Positions 45,875 through 58,103 of a stretch of DNA of 64,000 nucleotides are shown here, one piece after another. This DNA is from Hedera helix (taxonomy: Eukaryota; Streptophyta; Magnoliopsida; Apiales; Araliaceae). The translations under genes and the position numbers were made by a program. Under the pieces are notes generated by a model. That model had not been told where the DNA came from, did not search any database, and saw nothing but the letters and a program-made list of their open reading frames with translations. Within the stretch, counting starts at the first letter, position 1, and the number at the start of each line of letters is the position of its first letter. Location: assembly GCA_947179155.2 (NCBI GenBank), contig OX359276.1, positions 44,701,953-44,765,952 of the forward strand, written 5' to 3'.

Positions 45875-48800
45875 TTATTCACTCAGAGGTTTTGTAAAAA
45901 TGTCAGCCAATTGATGTTTAGTAGGGACAAATACTAATTTAATTAATTCTTTAGCAACATTATCTCTTAAAAAAATGATGTCTCACTTCAATATGTTTGG
46001 TACGAGAATGAAGTACATGATTTTTAGATATATCAATAGCACTAGTATTGTCACACATAATAGGCACATTTTCACATATCACATTAAAATCATGTAAGGT
46101 TTGTATCATCTACAAAATTTGTGAATAATAACTACCTGCAGCCAGATATTCACCTTCCGTAGTGGACAATGCAACTGATGTTTGTTTCTTACTGTGCCAA
46201 GCCACAAGGCTTTGTCCTAAGAATTCACAAGCTCCACTTGTGCTTTTTCTATCAACTTGGCAACCTGCATAATCTGCATCTGAGTATCCAATGAGTTCAA
46301 AACTTGGAGATACAGGATAGTATAAGCCAAAATTAATTGTACCAGATAAATATTTAAATATTCTTTTTACCGTATTAAGGTGAGATTCTTTCGGTTGAGC
46401 TTGAAATCTAGCACATAAGCATACACTATACATAATATCTGGCCTTGATGATTTTAAATACAGTAAACAACCAATCATACCTCAATACATTGTTACCTCA
46501 ACATCTTTACATGTAGCATCCGTTGTTAATTTGACCGTTGTGCTCATTGGGGTTGTCTTTGGTTTTGTATTTTCAAAGCCAAATCTCTTCAATAATTCCT
46601 TTACGTACTTGGATTGGTGAATGTATATTCCTTCATTGGATTGTTTGATTTGAAGCCCCAAGAAATAATTTAACTCACCCATAAGGCTCATATCGAATTC
46701 ATTATGCATGCATTGGAAAAACCACTGGCACAAAGAGTTAGTAGTAGCACCAAAAATTATATCATCAACATAGATTTGAACAATCAATAAATCCCTATTT
46801 TTGGTTTTAATAAATAGGGTGGAGTCCATTTTTCCACGTTTAAAACCATTGTCTAACAAAAACTTGCTTAACCTTTCATACCAAGCTCTTGGAGCTTGTT
46901 TTAATCCATACAAGACCTTCTTTAATTTAAACACATAATGTGGATATTTTTCATGTTCAAATCCAGGTGGTTGCTTAACATACACTTCTTCATTTAAATA
47001 GCCATTTAAAAATGCACTTTTTACATCCATTTGATATAATTTAAATTGTCTATAGCATGCATAAGCTAATAAGATTCTTATTGCCTCCATCCTTGCAACA
47101 TGAGCAAAGGTTTCTTCATAATCTATACCTTCCTATTGATTATAACCTCGAGCTACCAATCTACCTTTGTTTCTAGTAATTATGCTATTTTCATCAAGTT
47201 TATTTTTAAACACCCATTTTATACCAATTATAGAAACATCTTTAGGAGGTTTAATAAGTTCCCATACCTGACATCTTTCGAATTGGTTTAACTCTTCTTG
47301 TATAGCAATAGACCAATTCTCATCTTGAATTGCTTCCTTGGCATTCTTAGGTTCTATTTGTGAAAGAAAAGCTGAGAATGCGCAATAATTCCTTGCTTTC
47401 CTTCTTGTGTTCATCCAAGTGTTGGGATCACCAATGATCAGATTAGGAGGATATGATTTCTCACTGTTCTGGATGATCTAGGAAGTCTGGCTGTGGTCAT
47501 TTGCTCTTCAGGATTAGACTCTGGTATGTTGAAATCAGCATCTGAATGTTCATCTGGTCTGTCTTCTAAAGCAGACGGTTCACACTGTCTGGATTTAGGA
47601 GTCTGCAGATTTGAGTTTTCTTCTAAAACAGACGGATCGGGCTGTCTGGTTTCATTTACTTGTTCGCCTGATTTTTCTTCTAATGCAGACGGCGTAGCTT
47701 GTCTGATTTGAGCTGTTTGGGTTCCACGATTTAGATTATCATTTCCTGTACAACCCTCATTTTCTTCCTTTGACAGAGCATGGTTAGACTCATCAAATAT
47801 TACTTGCACAGATTCTTCAACTTTTGATTTATTCAAATTATAAATTCTATATGTCTTGTTGTGCATTGAATAACCAAGAAATATAGTTTCGGTTGATTTA
47901 GCATCAAATTTACCTGGATTACCATAAGTATTTAAAACAAAGCATTTAGCACCAAACACTTTAAAATAACTAATATTAGAAATTCTATTGTTTAGTAACT
48001 CATATGGTGTTTTTAACAAAATAGGTTTAAGCAGTACTCTATTTAAAACATAACATGCAGTACTTACAGCCTCTGCCCAAAATTTCTTAGGCAGCTTACT
48101 CTCTTGAAGTAGAGTTCTTGCAGTTTCTTGGAGAGTACGATTTTTACGTTCTACCACACCATTTTGTTCTTGGTGCAGAAAATTCATGTGTAACACCCTT
48201 CTCACTACAGTATGGTATAAAGTCTTTTCCAAATTCACCACCGTGGTCACTCCTTATACCAACTAGCTTGAGGTTGTGTTTTGTTTCAAGATTCTTTATA
48301 AGCTTTTCAAATTCTGCAAAAGCTTGATCTTTAGTTTTCAAAAATAATACTCATGTAAATCTTGAAAAATCATCAACAATAACAAAAGCATAATGATTAT
48401 TTCCTAAGCTAGCATATCTCTCGGGTCCAAATAAATCAAGATGCAATAATTGAAGAGGTAAAGATGTTAATACCTGATTTTTGCTTATAAAAGAATTTCT
48501 TGCTTGCTTACCTAACTGACATGCATTACAAATACCTGTCTTTTCATATTTCAGCTTTGGTAAACCTTTAATAAGATTATTTGCAGCCAATTTGTTAATC
48601 AACTCCATATGCACATGCCATACCTATGCCATATAATTGTTTGATCTTGAACAGCAGCTAAGCATATATCTTCATTTTGATTTTCAAAATTGATTGTATA
48701 TATATTACCTTCCCTGTTAGCTACTAGAGGAACATTATGTGAGGCATGGATAATAGCACATTTATCTTTATCAAAAATTACTTTATGACCACTATCCATT

Positions 48801-49356
48801 AGTTGACTTTCACTAATTAAATTATATTTTAATCCTTCAACATGTTGTACATTATCAATAAAAACCTTACCATTTCCAACTTTACCTTTCTCGATGATTT
48901 GGCATATGGTGTCATCTCCAAAAGTAACCATTCCTCCTTTCTTTGCAATAAGTGTGGCGAATTTATTTTTATCACCTGTCATGTGTCTAGAACACCCACT
49001 ATCTAGTACCCATTTATGTGACGGCACTTTAGCTTTTAAGCATACCTACAAAACAAAGAAGTAGCTCATCGTTTTGGTACCCAAACCTATTTGGGTCCGA
49101 TTTTGTTAGTAGCATTTAATTCACTTTTCTTTACCCAAATTTGTTTTATTTTTATTTTATTGCAGTTTACATCAAAATGACCTTTTAAACCACAATTTTT
49201 GCAAGTAATAAAAGGTGAGCAATAAAGAGACTTGTTCCTTGATTTATTATTTATTACTCTTATTTTATTTGTAGTGCTTTTTATATTCTTAACAGGATTA
49301 TACTCAATTCCTTGTTTATCTAGGCTTGATCTTTGAGCACCCAACATTACACTCAA
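45875..49356 (-). pseudogene. Copia pol polyprotein, broken (protease, integrase, RT, RNase H)
   Basis: Domains in order on the minus strand: a second CCHC knuckle (CKNCGLKGHFDVNC, about 49190); a protease-like start (VLDSGCSRHMTGD, about 49005); a GAG-pre-integrase CNACQLGK (about 48520); an integrase core with Asp in HLDLFGP, Asp in RSDHGGEF and Glu in VVERKNR (about 48440 to 48140); a reverse transcriptase with YVDDIIFG (about 46760); an RNase H with YSDADYAG and STTEGEYLAAG (about 46270-46140); and a terminal LADIFTKPLSE ending at 45875. Stops and frameshifts separate these pieces, e.g. between 49087 and 49027, near 48610, 48345, 48200, 47420, 47130 and 46480. No functional polyprotein can be made. 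Confidence 0.9.
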
Positions 49357-49368
49357 ATTTTTTTCTCC

Positions 49369-50826
49369 TTAAACAAATTTTGCAAGATTCCTTTTTAATG
49401 AAACTATTTCTTCCTCATTATTATTTTGTATGTTTACTATTTTTTCATCATTAAAAGCGTCAATACATGCATCTCTCATTTTTAAACTTTCTTTTAAATT
49501 ATCATTTTCCTTTTTAAGATAATTGTATTCTTCATTTAACTTGTTTCCACGATTATATAGAATTTTGTTATAGTTATCTAGATAATCAATTTTAACGTTT
49601 AGTTTAGATACTTCACTAGATGAACAATCTTTAGTTATTTCTTGTTTTTCCTCAATTAAGGTTTCTACTTCCTTCATTAAATCATTTATCCAGTTTTTTA
49701 AATGAGCATTTTTCTCTTTTATATGAATATTTTCATTTTTTAACACAAGATAATCAGAAATAGTAATATCTCCAAGTTCAGAATTTACCCTAGATGATTT
49801 CTCATTGCTTAATCCGGTGAAGCATAGTTGAGTAATTTCATCGTCTTGATCTTCATGATCGGATTTATCGTCACTCCATGTCACCAATGCTTTTCCTTTT
49901 GAAATGTTTGCTTTATTCTTTCTTTTGAGTTGAAAACAATCTCTTTTAAAATGACCAGACCTTCCACATTCAAAACATGTATCCTCTTGTGGTTTTTGCT
50001 TGAAGTCTTTCTTGTTGTTGAATGTTTTGCTTGGGAACTTTGACTTGTTCTTCTTTCTAATCAGCTTTCTTAATTTTCGAGTCATCATGGCTATTTCCTC
50101 ATCGGAGTCTTCATCATCCCCTTCCATGTAACTTTCAGCTTGTAACGCTAAAATCTTTCTTTTAGGTCCCTCATCTTCTTCATCATACCTTCTTAGTTGA
50201 TTTTCAAATTCTTCAAGTTCTCCAAATAAAGTGAGAGTATCCATAGTACTGATTGTTGTTGAGTCTTGAAGAGTAGTAACCTTTGGTGTGAACCGTTTAG
50301 GCATGACTCTAAGAAGCTTTCTGTTTATTTCCTTCTGATCAATTTTTCGACCAAACATACTTAACGAGTTCATTAGAATGAGGAACCTTGCTTGAGCTTC
50401 TTTGGTTGTTTCATTCTTTTGTAACTTGAAAAGCTCATATTCTTGCATCAACATGCTTAGCTTGACTTCCTTCACTTTAGTTGTTCCCTCATGGCTCATA
50501 ATGATTGTATCCCAAATTTCTTTTGCCGTATTACATGTAGAGACCTTGTCAATTTCAACTTGAACCATACCACTCAACAACGTATTCATGGCTTTGGAAT
50601 CATAGGATATCATATATGATTCATTTGTATCCATTTCCATGAGAGTCTTAGGCCTACCATCATCATGCCTAGGAATAACAAGTCCATTGTCAACCACCCA
50701 CCATTCCCATGGGTCTCTGTTGAGATAGATCTTCATTCTGAATTTTCAGAAGTTGAAGTTCTCGCTCCCGAGCAACAGAGGTGGCCTGCTAGTGGACTGC
50801 CTTTCTTGAAAATTGAGGTGTGCCAT
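49369..50826 (-). pseudogene. Copia gag (UBN2-type) with an early stop
   Basis: The frame starts at ATG 50826 (MAHLNFQERQ) soon after the primer site. It is cut by TGA at 50748-50746, where a tryptophan codon would be expected, then is open for 455 codons (50736-49369). The long part begins MKIYLNRDPWEWW, has the copia gag fold region (YELFKLQKNETTKEAQARF), a CCHC knuckle CFECGRSGHFKRDC (about 49960) and a coiled-coil C-terminus. A later ATG could still give a nearly complete gag lacking 27 residues. Confidence 0.88.
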
Positions 50827-50868
50827 AGTATCTTGCCCTACGATCTGCAAAGACCAATATTAGTAAAG

Positions 50869-50884
50869 CCTCGCTTTGATACCA
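50869..50884 (-). other. Primer binding site (initiator Met tRNA)
   Basis: TGGTATCAAAGCGAGG lies two bases inside the 5' LTR. It matches the 3' end of plant initiator-Met tRNA (TGGTATCAGAGC) with one change in the core. Confidence 0.88.
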
Positions 50885-50886
50885 AA

Positions 50887-52119
50887 TGTAATTTCGTGTA
50901 CGTGCACACCTAGAGGAGGGGGGGGGGGGTGAATAGGTGTCTAAACCAAAAGTGATCTGTAATGGCAAATTTTAAATTTCTTTCGTTACAGGCTTAAAGC
51001 AGACAAACGATGACTGTAACTTTTAGTGTCTGCTTTAGACTAAATTCTACTTAACTAATAATGCAGACAGAACGAGCTATTGAAAGTCAGTGTCTGGATT
51101 GGTTTGAATTAGTATGTTACGGATATCAGCAAAATACTTTTGTGAAGCAGTTCAAATGCAGAATAAGAATGTAAAAAATAAAGCCACACAAATTGAAACC
51201 ACAAACACTCGAATTTTTACGTGGTTCGGCCCCTATCCACTAATCTAGTGGCCTAATCCACGTCTAATACCAATTGGTATTGGATACTTTTTTTATTAAT
51301 TTATCAATTAAATACAATAAAAAGAACTCTCTGTTCAAATAAAGCATTCCACTGCGATGGACACCTCTGCCCCTTTTACACCTTTGCAACTGTTGCACTT
51401 CTGCAAACTTGAAAGCTCTCGTTGAACAGTCCCTATCCACTATTGGAACGACCAAGCTAAACACAGCTTGAACTCAGAATCTGTTTCAAAGTATTTTGAA
51501 TATACTGTGTTGTGATTTTCCAGCTAATGGACTAATATAACACAAACTTGTTGGACATAAACAATGATAGCTCTCAATGAAAGTATATAATGAATAAGGT
51601 TGATCTTTGCTTTTAGTTCTCTCTTCACTGGTATATCCTTTGTTGTTGTATCCTGTTCTAGCCGAGAAGGAAGAATATATATACAAAAAGTACCAACGGC
51701 TATAATAATTTGTTAGTAATAAAATCTCATTCCATACATGATTTTAGCAATTAGCTGAGACCAACGGATATGTAGAATTCTTCAAATCAGCAAATCAAAT
51801 ATACGGTTACCTAGTCAAACCATAATAGCTTAAATAAAGAAATATATATGATAACGTTTGCTAGAGTCCATTCACCAGATAATTTGAATAGCTAGAATAA
51901 TTTACTTGATAGACTCCAATTAGGATAAATCTCCCAGCTGAACAGATTCCTTAATGTACTCAATTAAAACAGATTTACCAAGATATATTAAGAAATATAA
52001 TTTCCAGCAAATTTGCAATTCTATTAATCAGCCCAAACAATTTAAATAATATCTATTAATCTTTAACACAAACCCAAATAAATTGTCATCATTAAAATCA
52101 CAAAATATATAAACCAACA
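50887..52119 (-). repeat. 5' LTR of the Sirevirus-like element
   Basis: About 1233 bp, TG...CA, near-identical to 42624-43851. It contains CACACCTAGAGG, a G-run and GTGAATAGGTG next to its inner end. The U3 promoter part is toward 52119. Confidence 0.92.
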
Positions 52120-52128
52120 ATTTGTCCA

Positions 52129-52704
52129 TGTAACACCCTAGAGTCTCACAACGTAACATGTGTGATACTTGAATGCGTATATAAGGATTCAAGTTACTAT
52201 CATTAATACTTTCAGTCATGACCTTTTGAGTGAGATTGTGGTGAGCTAAGATAACCCAAAAAGATATTATTAAAATATCGCATTGGACTTTATTATGCTA
52301 TGATTTGATTCGAATTTGGAATTTGACCCCGATTATTACATATTGTATTAAAGCCTATTCTCGAAAGCTTGTGTCGGGTCCTCCGATAGGTTTGCCAGAA
52401 GTGAGGACACGAAATGGCTAGAGGCAAATTTTTTGGACCTTGTCTAGCTATGTGTTCAGCCTGATGGGGCTTTAGGTATTTAAGTGGGAGAATTTATAAC
52501 ACCTCAGTCCCACATTGTAACATGTGAAATACTTGAATGAGTATATAAGGACTCAAGCTGCTATAATTAATACATTCAGTCATGATTTTTTTGGCGAGTT
52601 TGTGGTGGACTAAGATGACTTAAGAAGATATTATTGAGACAACGTATTGCGTCTTATTATGCTACAATTTAATTCGGACTCGAAATTTGACCCGAATTGT
52701 TACA
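52129..52704 (+). mobile_element. TRIM (miniature LTR retroelement), diverged
   Basis: Two direct repeats, 52129-52340 (TGTAACACCC ... ATTATTACA) and 52495-52704 (TATAACACCTC ... AATTGTTACA), flank a 154-bp middle. Next to the first is TTGTATTAAAGCC, a degenerate initiator-Met primer site. Before the second is AAGTGGGAGAATT, a polypurine tract. It has no coding capacity. Flanks GTCCA and GTGTG do not match, so the target duplication has decayed or the ends are off by a few bases. The Sirevirus target duplication ends 4 bases from its start. Confidence 0.72.
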
Positions 52705-54527
52705 GTGTGACATCAAACACAGTCATCCCTAATAGATTTTTCAACGGAGACTTGACCATATATCTTCCATGATTGTTGTCAAGGTTTTCTCATGACAATT
52801 ACATGTTGAAGGTTATAGAACCACATATATAAATGCAGAGATTACAGATTTTTATAAGAGAAGAATTTTACCCGGTATTGATGGACCGCAAGCTTTATGG
52901 TTCACATCCCCAGCAAAGAATAAACAAAAGGAGAATATGAACGACCTCTATTTTCAACAAGCAGACAAAATGTAAATACACATATAGAGAGGCTATGGCA
53001 AGGCATGGGAATGTGCTGTACGGTCAATTCATTCAAAAGGAAGATGGAGTCTGGCGAGATGAGAAATAGAAGCGATGAACCAGTCTTTTTTTTTTTCTAG
53101 ATTTTTCCGTTAGCCAATTTTGTACTTCTTAATTTAAGGTGGGTATTTAACAACAACAACAAAAAAAAAAAAAAACTCTCAAGTGGTTACATATTGTTGG
53201 ATTTTGGCTCAAAATCCCTTCTCCAGTTAGCTCCTAAAATTCAACAAATGTTTCCTTCATGCATACAGAACTCGAAACAAATATTTTATAACGATTATTT
53301 TTTAGTTCAAAATATATTCTCTATAGTATTATACATAATAAAGATAATGACATTAAAAGAAATATATTGTTAAATAAGTGAAGAAAGAAATATATATCAG
53401 ATATAAACGTGTATGCAGTTTATTTTACATATTACATGAAAGTTATATAACACAACTAATATATAACCGAAACAAAGTCAAAACTCACAACAATAACAGG
53501 AAAGTTAAGTATCCGAATGCCTACTTAGAAAAATATATATGTATGTAGTATTTACTCGTATATTATGAGGCCAACTATCTTCATCCTATGCAGCAATGCA
53601 ATGCACACTTAACACGTCAAAACTATAATTATAAACAATTACTCCCCAGTACAAAATTAGAAATACATTCATAAAATTATGACTTTTAAGCAAATTTTAT
53701 TTTTCTAAACTTATCCCTAACATTTGAGTAGAAAGAAATGTAATACTGTAGCATCAAATTCTTAGCATGATTAGGAAAATGGTAAATTGTGGCATTTGCT
53801 CATCAAAATTATCTAAGAATAATCTGAAAAATGTGGGACCGCGCATTGAACTATGAACAATAATACACCATCTAAACGTAACTATTACTAGTAAATTACA
53901 CATATCAACAATTCGTGGTAAAAATTTTATACCCTCCAAACTACAAGCAATTAGCAATCAAACCTAACATCCCAGAGGCCAAAAATAACAACAAAATGAA
54001 AATTTAACCAAAACATGTCATTTGAAATCATCATTAAGACTGAATAAAGGGGCTCTTCGGGAATGACTTATTATTTTATTTTTTTGACTAAAATTTTAGT
54101 AGATTTATAAGTTAAAATTTTAATAGATTTATAAGTAAAAGTATTCGGCATAACTTTTATTTATAAGTCGAGAATTATAAGTAATAGTTGTGGATGTGTT
54201 TGGCTAATAATGACTTATAAGTTAAGTAAAATATAAAAATTACTAAAATATCCTTTAATAAAAAGAACATTAAAAAAATAAAAGAAAATATTTTTGTCAT
54301 TTCATTTGAGTTGACGGACTTAAAAAACATGACTTATAAATTATTATTTTTATAAGTCATTTTTTTTAAGTAATAAATTGTTACTCATTTTTTTTGACTT
54401 ATAAGTTAAGTTATAAGTCTATTATTAAGTAGCAGCCAAACACTATTAGAGGGGGAATGGATCCCGAACAGGCGCAAAATTATATAGATATATGTAAGAA
54501 AGATTTGCGGTGTAAGAAGAGATATAC
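52705..54527. other. Remaining part of FYV7-like intron 1
   Basis: AT-rich and non-coding. A repeat-like block about 54060-54450 has CTTATAAGTTAAGTAAAAT-type inverted phrases and GTGTTTGGCTAATAATG, as in common plant MITEs; ends not resolved. The poly-A/poly-T runs near 53090 and 53160 are simple sequence. Confidence 0.45.
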
Positions 54528-54720
54528 TGATGAGAGCTGGGTTGTAATGGTCGCTCTTTGTTTTAGCATTAGCGTAGGCTTCGAGGGAGAGCCCTTTTCC
54601 TCCCATTCTCATCTTGTTCTTCTGCTTCATCGTCCTCTTGCTCTTCTGATTGGCTGATTCTGCGCCGTTGATTCTCTGACTATCTCCATTAGAGCCATCT
54701 TGAGAGATTCTATTATTCAT
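54528..54720 (-). pseudogene. FYV7: Exon 1 of the FYV7-like pseudogene
   Basis: Starts with ATG at 54720 (MNNRISQDGSNGDS), reads GGKGLSLEAYANAK and ends ...NPALI plus one base before donor GTATAT. No lesion is visible in this exon; the breaks are in exons 2 and 3. Confidence 0.8.
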
Positions 54721-54765
54721 TGCCGGGTTTCTTGAAAAAATTATTAACAGCTATGGAAATTGCGA

Positions 54766-54774
54766 AAACCCTAA
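54766..54774 (-). promoter_or_regulatory. Telo-box (AAACCCTAA) upstream of the FYV7-like gene
   Basis: AAACCCTAA lies about 50 bases ahead of the exon 1 ATG. This motif is common near the start of plant ribosome-biogenesis and ribosomal-protein genes, which suits an rRNA-processing factor. Confidence 0.6.
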
Positions 54775-54974
54775 TAATTTGTGCATTTGCAATTGCAAAA
54801 GAAAGAAGGGGAGGGATGATTTATTAGAGCGACAATCGGGTACACGCCTGACCACTGAATCAACAGCTAGGACACTCTCTCTAATAATAGCATGTACGAG
54901 CAAAAGAACTAATATTACCCTAGTCACACTTTCCTTCAAAATCTCTTACAATTATTATCTTGATATTTTTTATA

Positions 54975-55694
54975 ATTAAATAATGTTAACAAAAGTTTAC
55001 GTTCTTTTATTTAAAAACACCTACATGCTTGTGAAGTAATTAATCACATTAATTTAAATTTATAGTTTTTAAAATATGCATAAATTAATCAAAGCAATTT
55101 TAAATTTTAAAATTGACTTCAAAAGTATTAAAAATAACTTCTTGTGTGTGAAAAATAAGGAAAGCATTACCATTTTATTAAAATAATCCAACAAATCATA
55201 TTAATTTTGTATTTTTAATAGTTTTCGATCAGAGAATTTTTTATTTCTTTTTGCCAAAATGTCCAAAAATGGATGTAGAGTGTTTGTTATGGAGTGTGAC
55301 CGGACAAAACTATACCTTCCACTTGAATAACTTGACAAAACTATCCCTTTTAACTTCGGAAGATTAATGTTATATTAAAATTAAAGATTATATTTAACTA
55401 TATTTAAGTACACCAACAAATTCTACAAGAACCTTTATACATAAAGAATCATTTTTTATCACCAAAAAAAGACTAAAAGGACAGAAAGAAAAATATAACA
55501 AGAGGTAGTGAAAAAAGAAGAAATGAAAAATGGGGGAAAAAAAATAACAAGAGGTAGTGAAAGAGGCAAAGAAAAAATGGAAAAGAATCATTACTTATTG
55601 GATTTTTTTTAAAAACAATGGAAAAATAAAAGCTAATATACTTAATATCGGAGCAAATGACGAAACTGATACTTAATTATATGCAATATATATA
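54975..55694. other. Intergenic, AT-rich
   Basis: It contains two imperfect copies of an AACAAGAGGTAGTGAAA phrase (55497-55565). No gene. Confidence 0.5.
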
Positions 55695-55953
55695 CGCTCT
55701 CCGTTCTAAATTATATGATTATTATTGATTTTAAAAGTAAATTTGAGACCACATTTTCAAATTCAAAATTGAGATGTCTTATTAAAAATTATGAAGTAAT
55801 AAAATTTACAATGAATAATAATTTTTAAATAGTTTAAATATCCATCATTATATTAATTAAAATTTAAAAAAATTGTATCAATTTTGAGTTCAAAATTTTC
55901 TTAAGTTGACTTTAAAAAGTCAACTATAATAAAATAATATGAAAGGGAGGAAG
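55695..55953. mobile_element. Stowaway-like MITE
   Basis: The left end CGCTCTCCGTTCTAAATTAT and, in reverse, the right end CTTCCTCCCTTTCATATTAT are flanked by TA. Related to the elements at 15555 and 61586. Confidence 0.6.
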
Positions 55954-55955
55954 TA

Positions 55956-56495
55956 CTATTTTCCAAAAGAAGTAAAAAAATAATACAATAAACACTACCA
56001 AAAGATTAAGAAATATTTGGTTTGTAATATTTAAATTATTCATTTGTAATAAAGAGGATCATACATGCCTTAGAAAAAATAAAAAGACATATAAGGCGAG
56101 TGTCGTGGACTACCAATTAATATCCCACACAAGTGATCGAATATATGTAATTGGCATTCAAAACATGGTGAATATATATATATATATATATCATACTGAT
56201 CATGAATACAACAATATTTTTTGGGCTTCTAATCAAGTTAACCAAGCCGTACACGAAGAGGATGGCATCCATATATAAATAAAGCTAACTAGCTAGCTAG
56301 CTGTTTCCTTGGTTTCAATCTCTATGTCTAGAAATCGATCTGTTACCTGTATTTGTATTTTGTTTGCTTAATTCATCTTCCTCCAGTCCTCTTAAATTCC
56401 ATGCAGATATATTCATCTGATCTTTCATACAATTAATTTGTTGCACGTCGTAAAATAATTATTTGGAGCCCAAGATTTTGTTGCAGGCAAGTTCT
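55956..56495. other. 3' flank of the SWEET gene
   Basis: AT-rich with a (TA)n tract (56171-56190) and a CTAG tandem (56287-56301). It presumably contains the SWEET 3' UTR. No other feature. Confidence 0.4.
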
Positions 56496-57737
56496 TCATA
56501 TATCAAGCACCAGTACAATAATATTTTGATCAACATGAGATGGCTTCATATTAATTTGTTCATCTGCAGCCTTGGTATCCTGCCGCTGTTGCTGCTGCTG
56601 CTGAATCTCCATATTATCTATCTTGACAATTGGAAGAATCGCGTGTTTCTTTCTGTCCTTGTAGATGCAGTAGAGTCCCATTTGTACTATTCCAAATAGA
56701 AACCCTAGCACATTTGGTGTCTAATTAATCAAGAAAATTAACCAAAAAGAGTGTAAGTACCATAAAATGAAAATATGATCAGTCAGTCACTAGCTAGTCA
56801 TTAATTATATGTATATATATATTTTAATTGCAAAGTTATATTTTTCTTTGATGAAGAAGAATTTAGCACTTACTGCTACGAAGAAATCCTTGATCAAAAA
56901 GCCGTATAAAAACCACATGATCGAGCAGAGAGTGAGGAAGAATGATAGTAATAGTGGCATGTATTCGACGCTCTTTGTTCTTATAACCAGCCTCTGCATG
57001 CAAAATTATTCTAGGTATATCAAATAATTAAAGCTACAACATTTAATTTGTAGGTAGCTAGATGTATTGAACTACATTATATTAAAGTTCTTAATAAAAA
57101 TGAAATGGATAAGTCTACATACACGACATTTAAACATAATACTAAATACTATATTCATTTTAATTATTAAAAAATAAAATATGACACAGATTTCAATGTT
57201 ATATCATATTTTTTAATAATTAAGATGAATTGTGTATACTTATACTTATTTAAATAAAATATAATACCATCGAGAGAAAAGAACTTTATAGAGACTTGTA
57301 TATCGACAGATACTATATATATAGAGTAATTTAAAATAATCAATTAATTAGATGCGTGTACCATAACGCTAAGAGGAGCAATAAAAACGCAGACAGAAAA
57401 GACGGCACAAATCCATCCAACAATGGTGACGCGCTGATGTCCTTGGGGGAAGAACATGAATGTGGAGAATATGATCATTCCCAACAATCCGAAATTGAAT
57501 AGGATGAGCAGCTTCGTTGTAAAGATCTGCATGCCAAATTCATTGACATAATTAAATATATATATAGGAAAACTTTAAAAAGCGAACTAAAGATGAACCG
57601 TCATCTTTGGTATCTAGGCGACGGTTCGATCCGTCGTCATAGAGTGCATGGCTATGGCAACGGGTCGAGCCGTCGCCATAGATACCAAAGACGACGGTTC
57701 GTCTTTGGTTCGCTTTTTAAGGTTCGCTGGAGAAGGG

Positions 57738-57785
<48 letters not shown>

Positions 57786-58069
57786 TAAGTGAATGGAATT
57801 TATGTAGTTAATTACGTACTTTGGCTTCCTTTGTGGCATAGATAATGAAGCATACAAGATATGAGGATTCAATAAGAATTCCAATGGAGTTAATGGTGAT
57901 TAGCAAAGTCCCATTTGTACCCTTGAGTAAACCATAATACAAAGTTAACATGGCACTGAACAATGCAACAGCGTATGGTATAGACTGAAACCCTTCAGTT
58001 GATTTTCTTTTGTATATACTATAGAAGGTTGGCCTGCACATATATAAAAAATTTATACTTAATTATAAC

Positions 58070-58103
<34 letters not shown>

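Larger units (their letters stand above)
42624..52119 (-). mobile_element. Full-length Ty1/copia element, Sirevirus-like (TSD ATTTG)
   Basis: A 9496-bp element lies between perfect 5-bp repeats ATTTG (42619-42623 and 52120-52124). It has two near-identical LTRs with TG...CA ends, an initiator-Met tRNA primer site two bases inside the 5' LTR, gag, pol in the copia order (protease, integrase, reverse transcriptase, RNase H), a third ORF region, and polypurine tracts. Large size, two CCHC knuckles, repeated polypurine tracts, the LTR phrase CACACCTAGAGGGGG and an extra ORF after pol point to the Sirevirus lineage. All reading frames are broken, so the copy cannot move by itself. It sits in intron 1 of the FYV7-like pseudogene. 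Confidence 0.93.
41831..54720 (-). pseudogene. FYV7: FYV7-like rRNA-processing protein pseudogene, intron 1 holding a Sirevirus
   Basis: Three exons on the minus strand, 54720-54528, 42410-42301 and 42120-41831, have proper GT-AG borders and compatible phases. They give the order expected of plant FYV7-like proteins: GGKGLSLEAYANAK and YNPALI, then KQREFYKNAKYV and KYKKS, then SLKEVYEKKREEQEKAQIER and, near the end, KTRSGQPVMKYRIEH-like residues (here KRTRSG). Yeast Fyv7 acts in 35S pre-rRNA processing for the small subunit. The ancestral product would be about 197 residues. Three lesions remove it: TAG as the last codon of exon 2 (42303-42301), one missing base in the A-run at 41971-41967, and an in-frame TGA at 41941-41939. 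Intron 1 is 12.1 kb, of which 9.5 kb is a retrotransposon in the same orientation; a TRIM lies beside it. The last third therefore exists only in a shifted frame. Confidence 0.82.
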
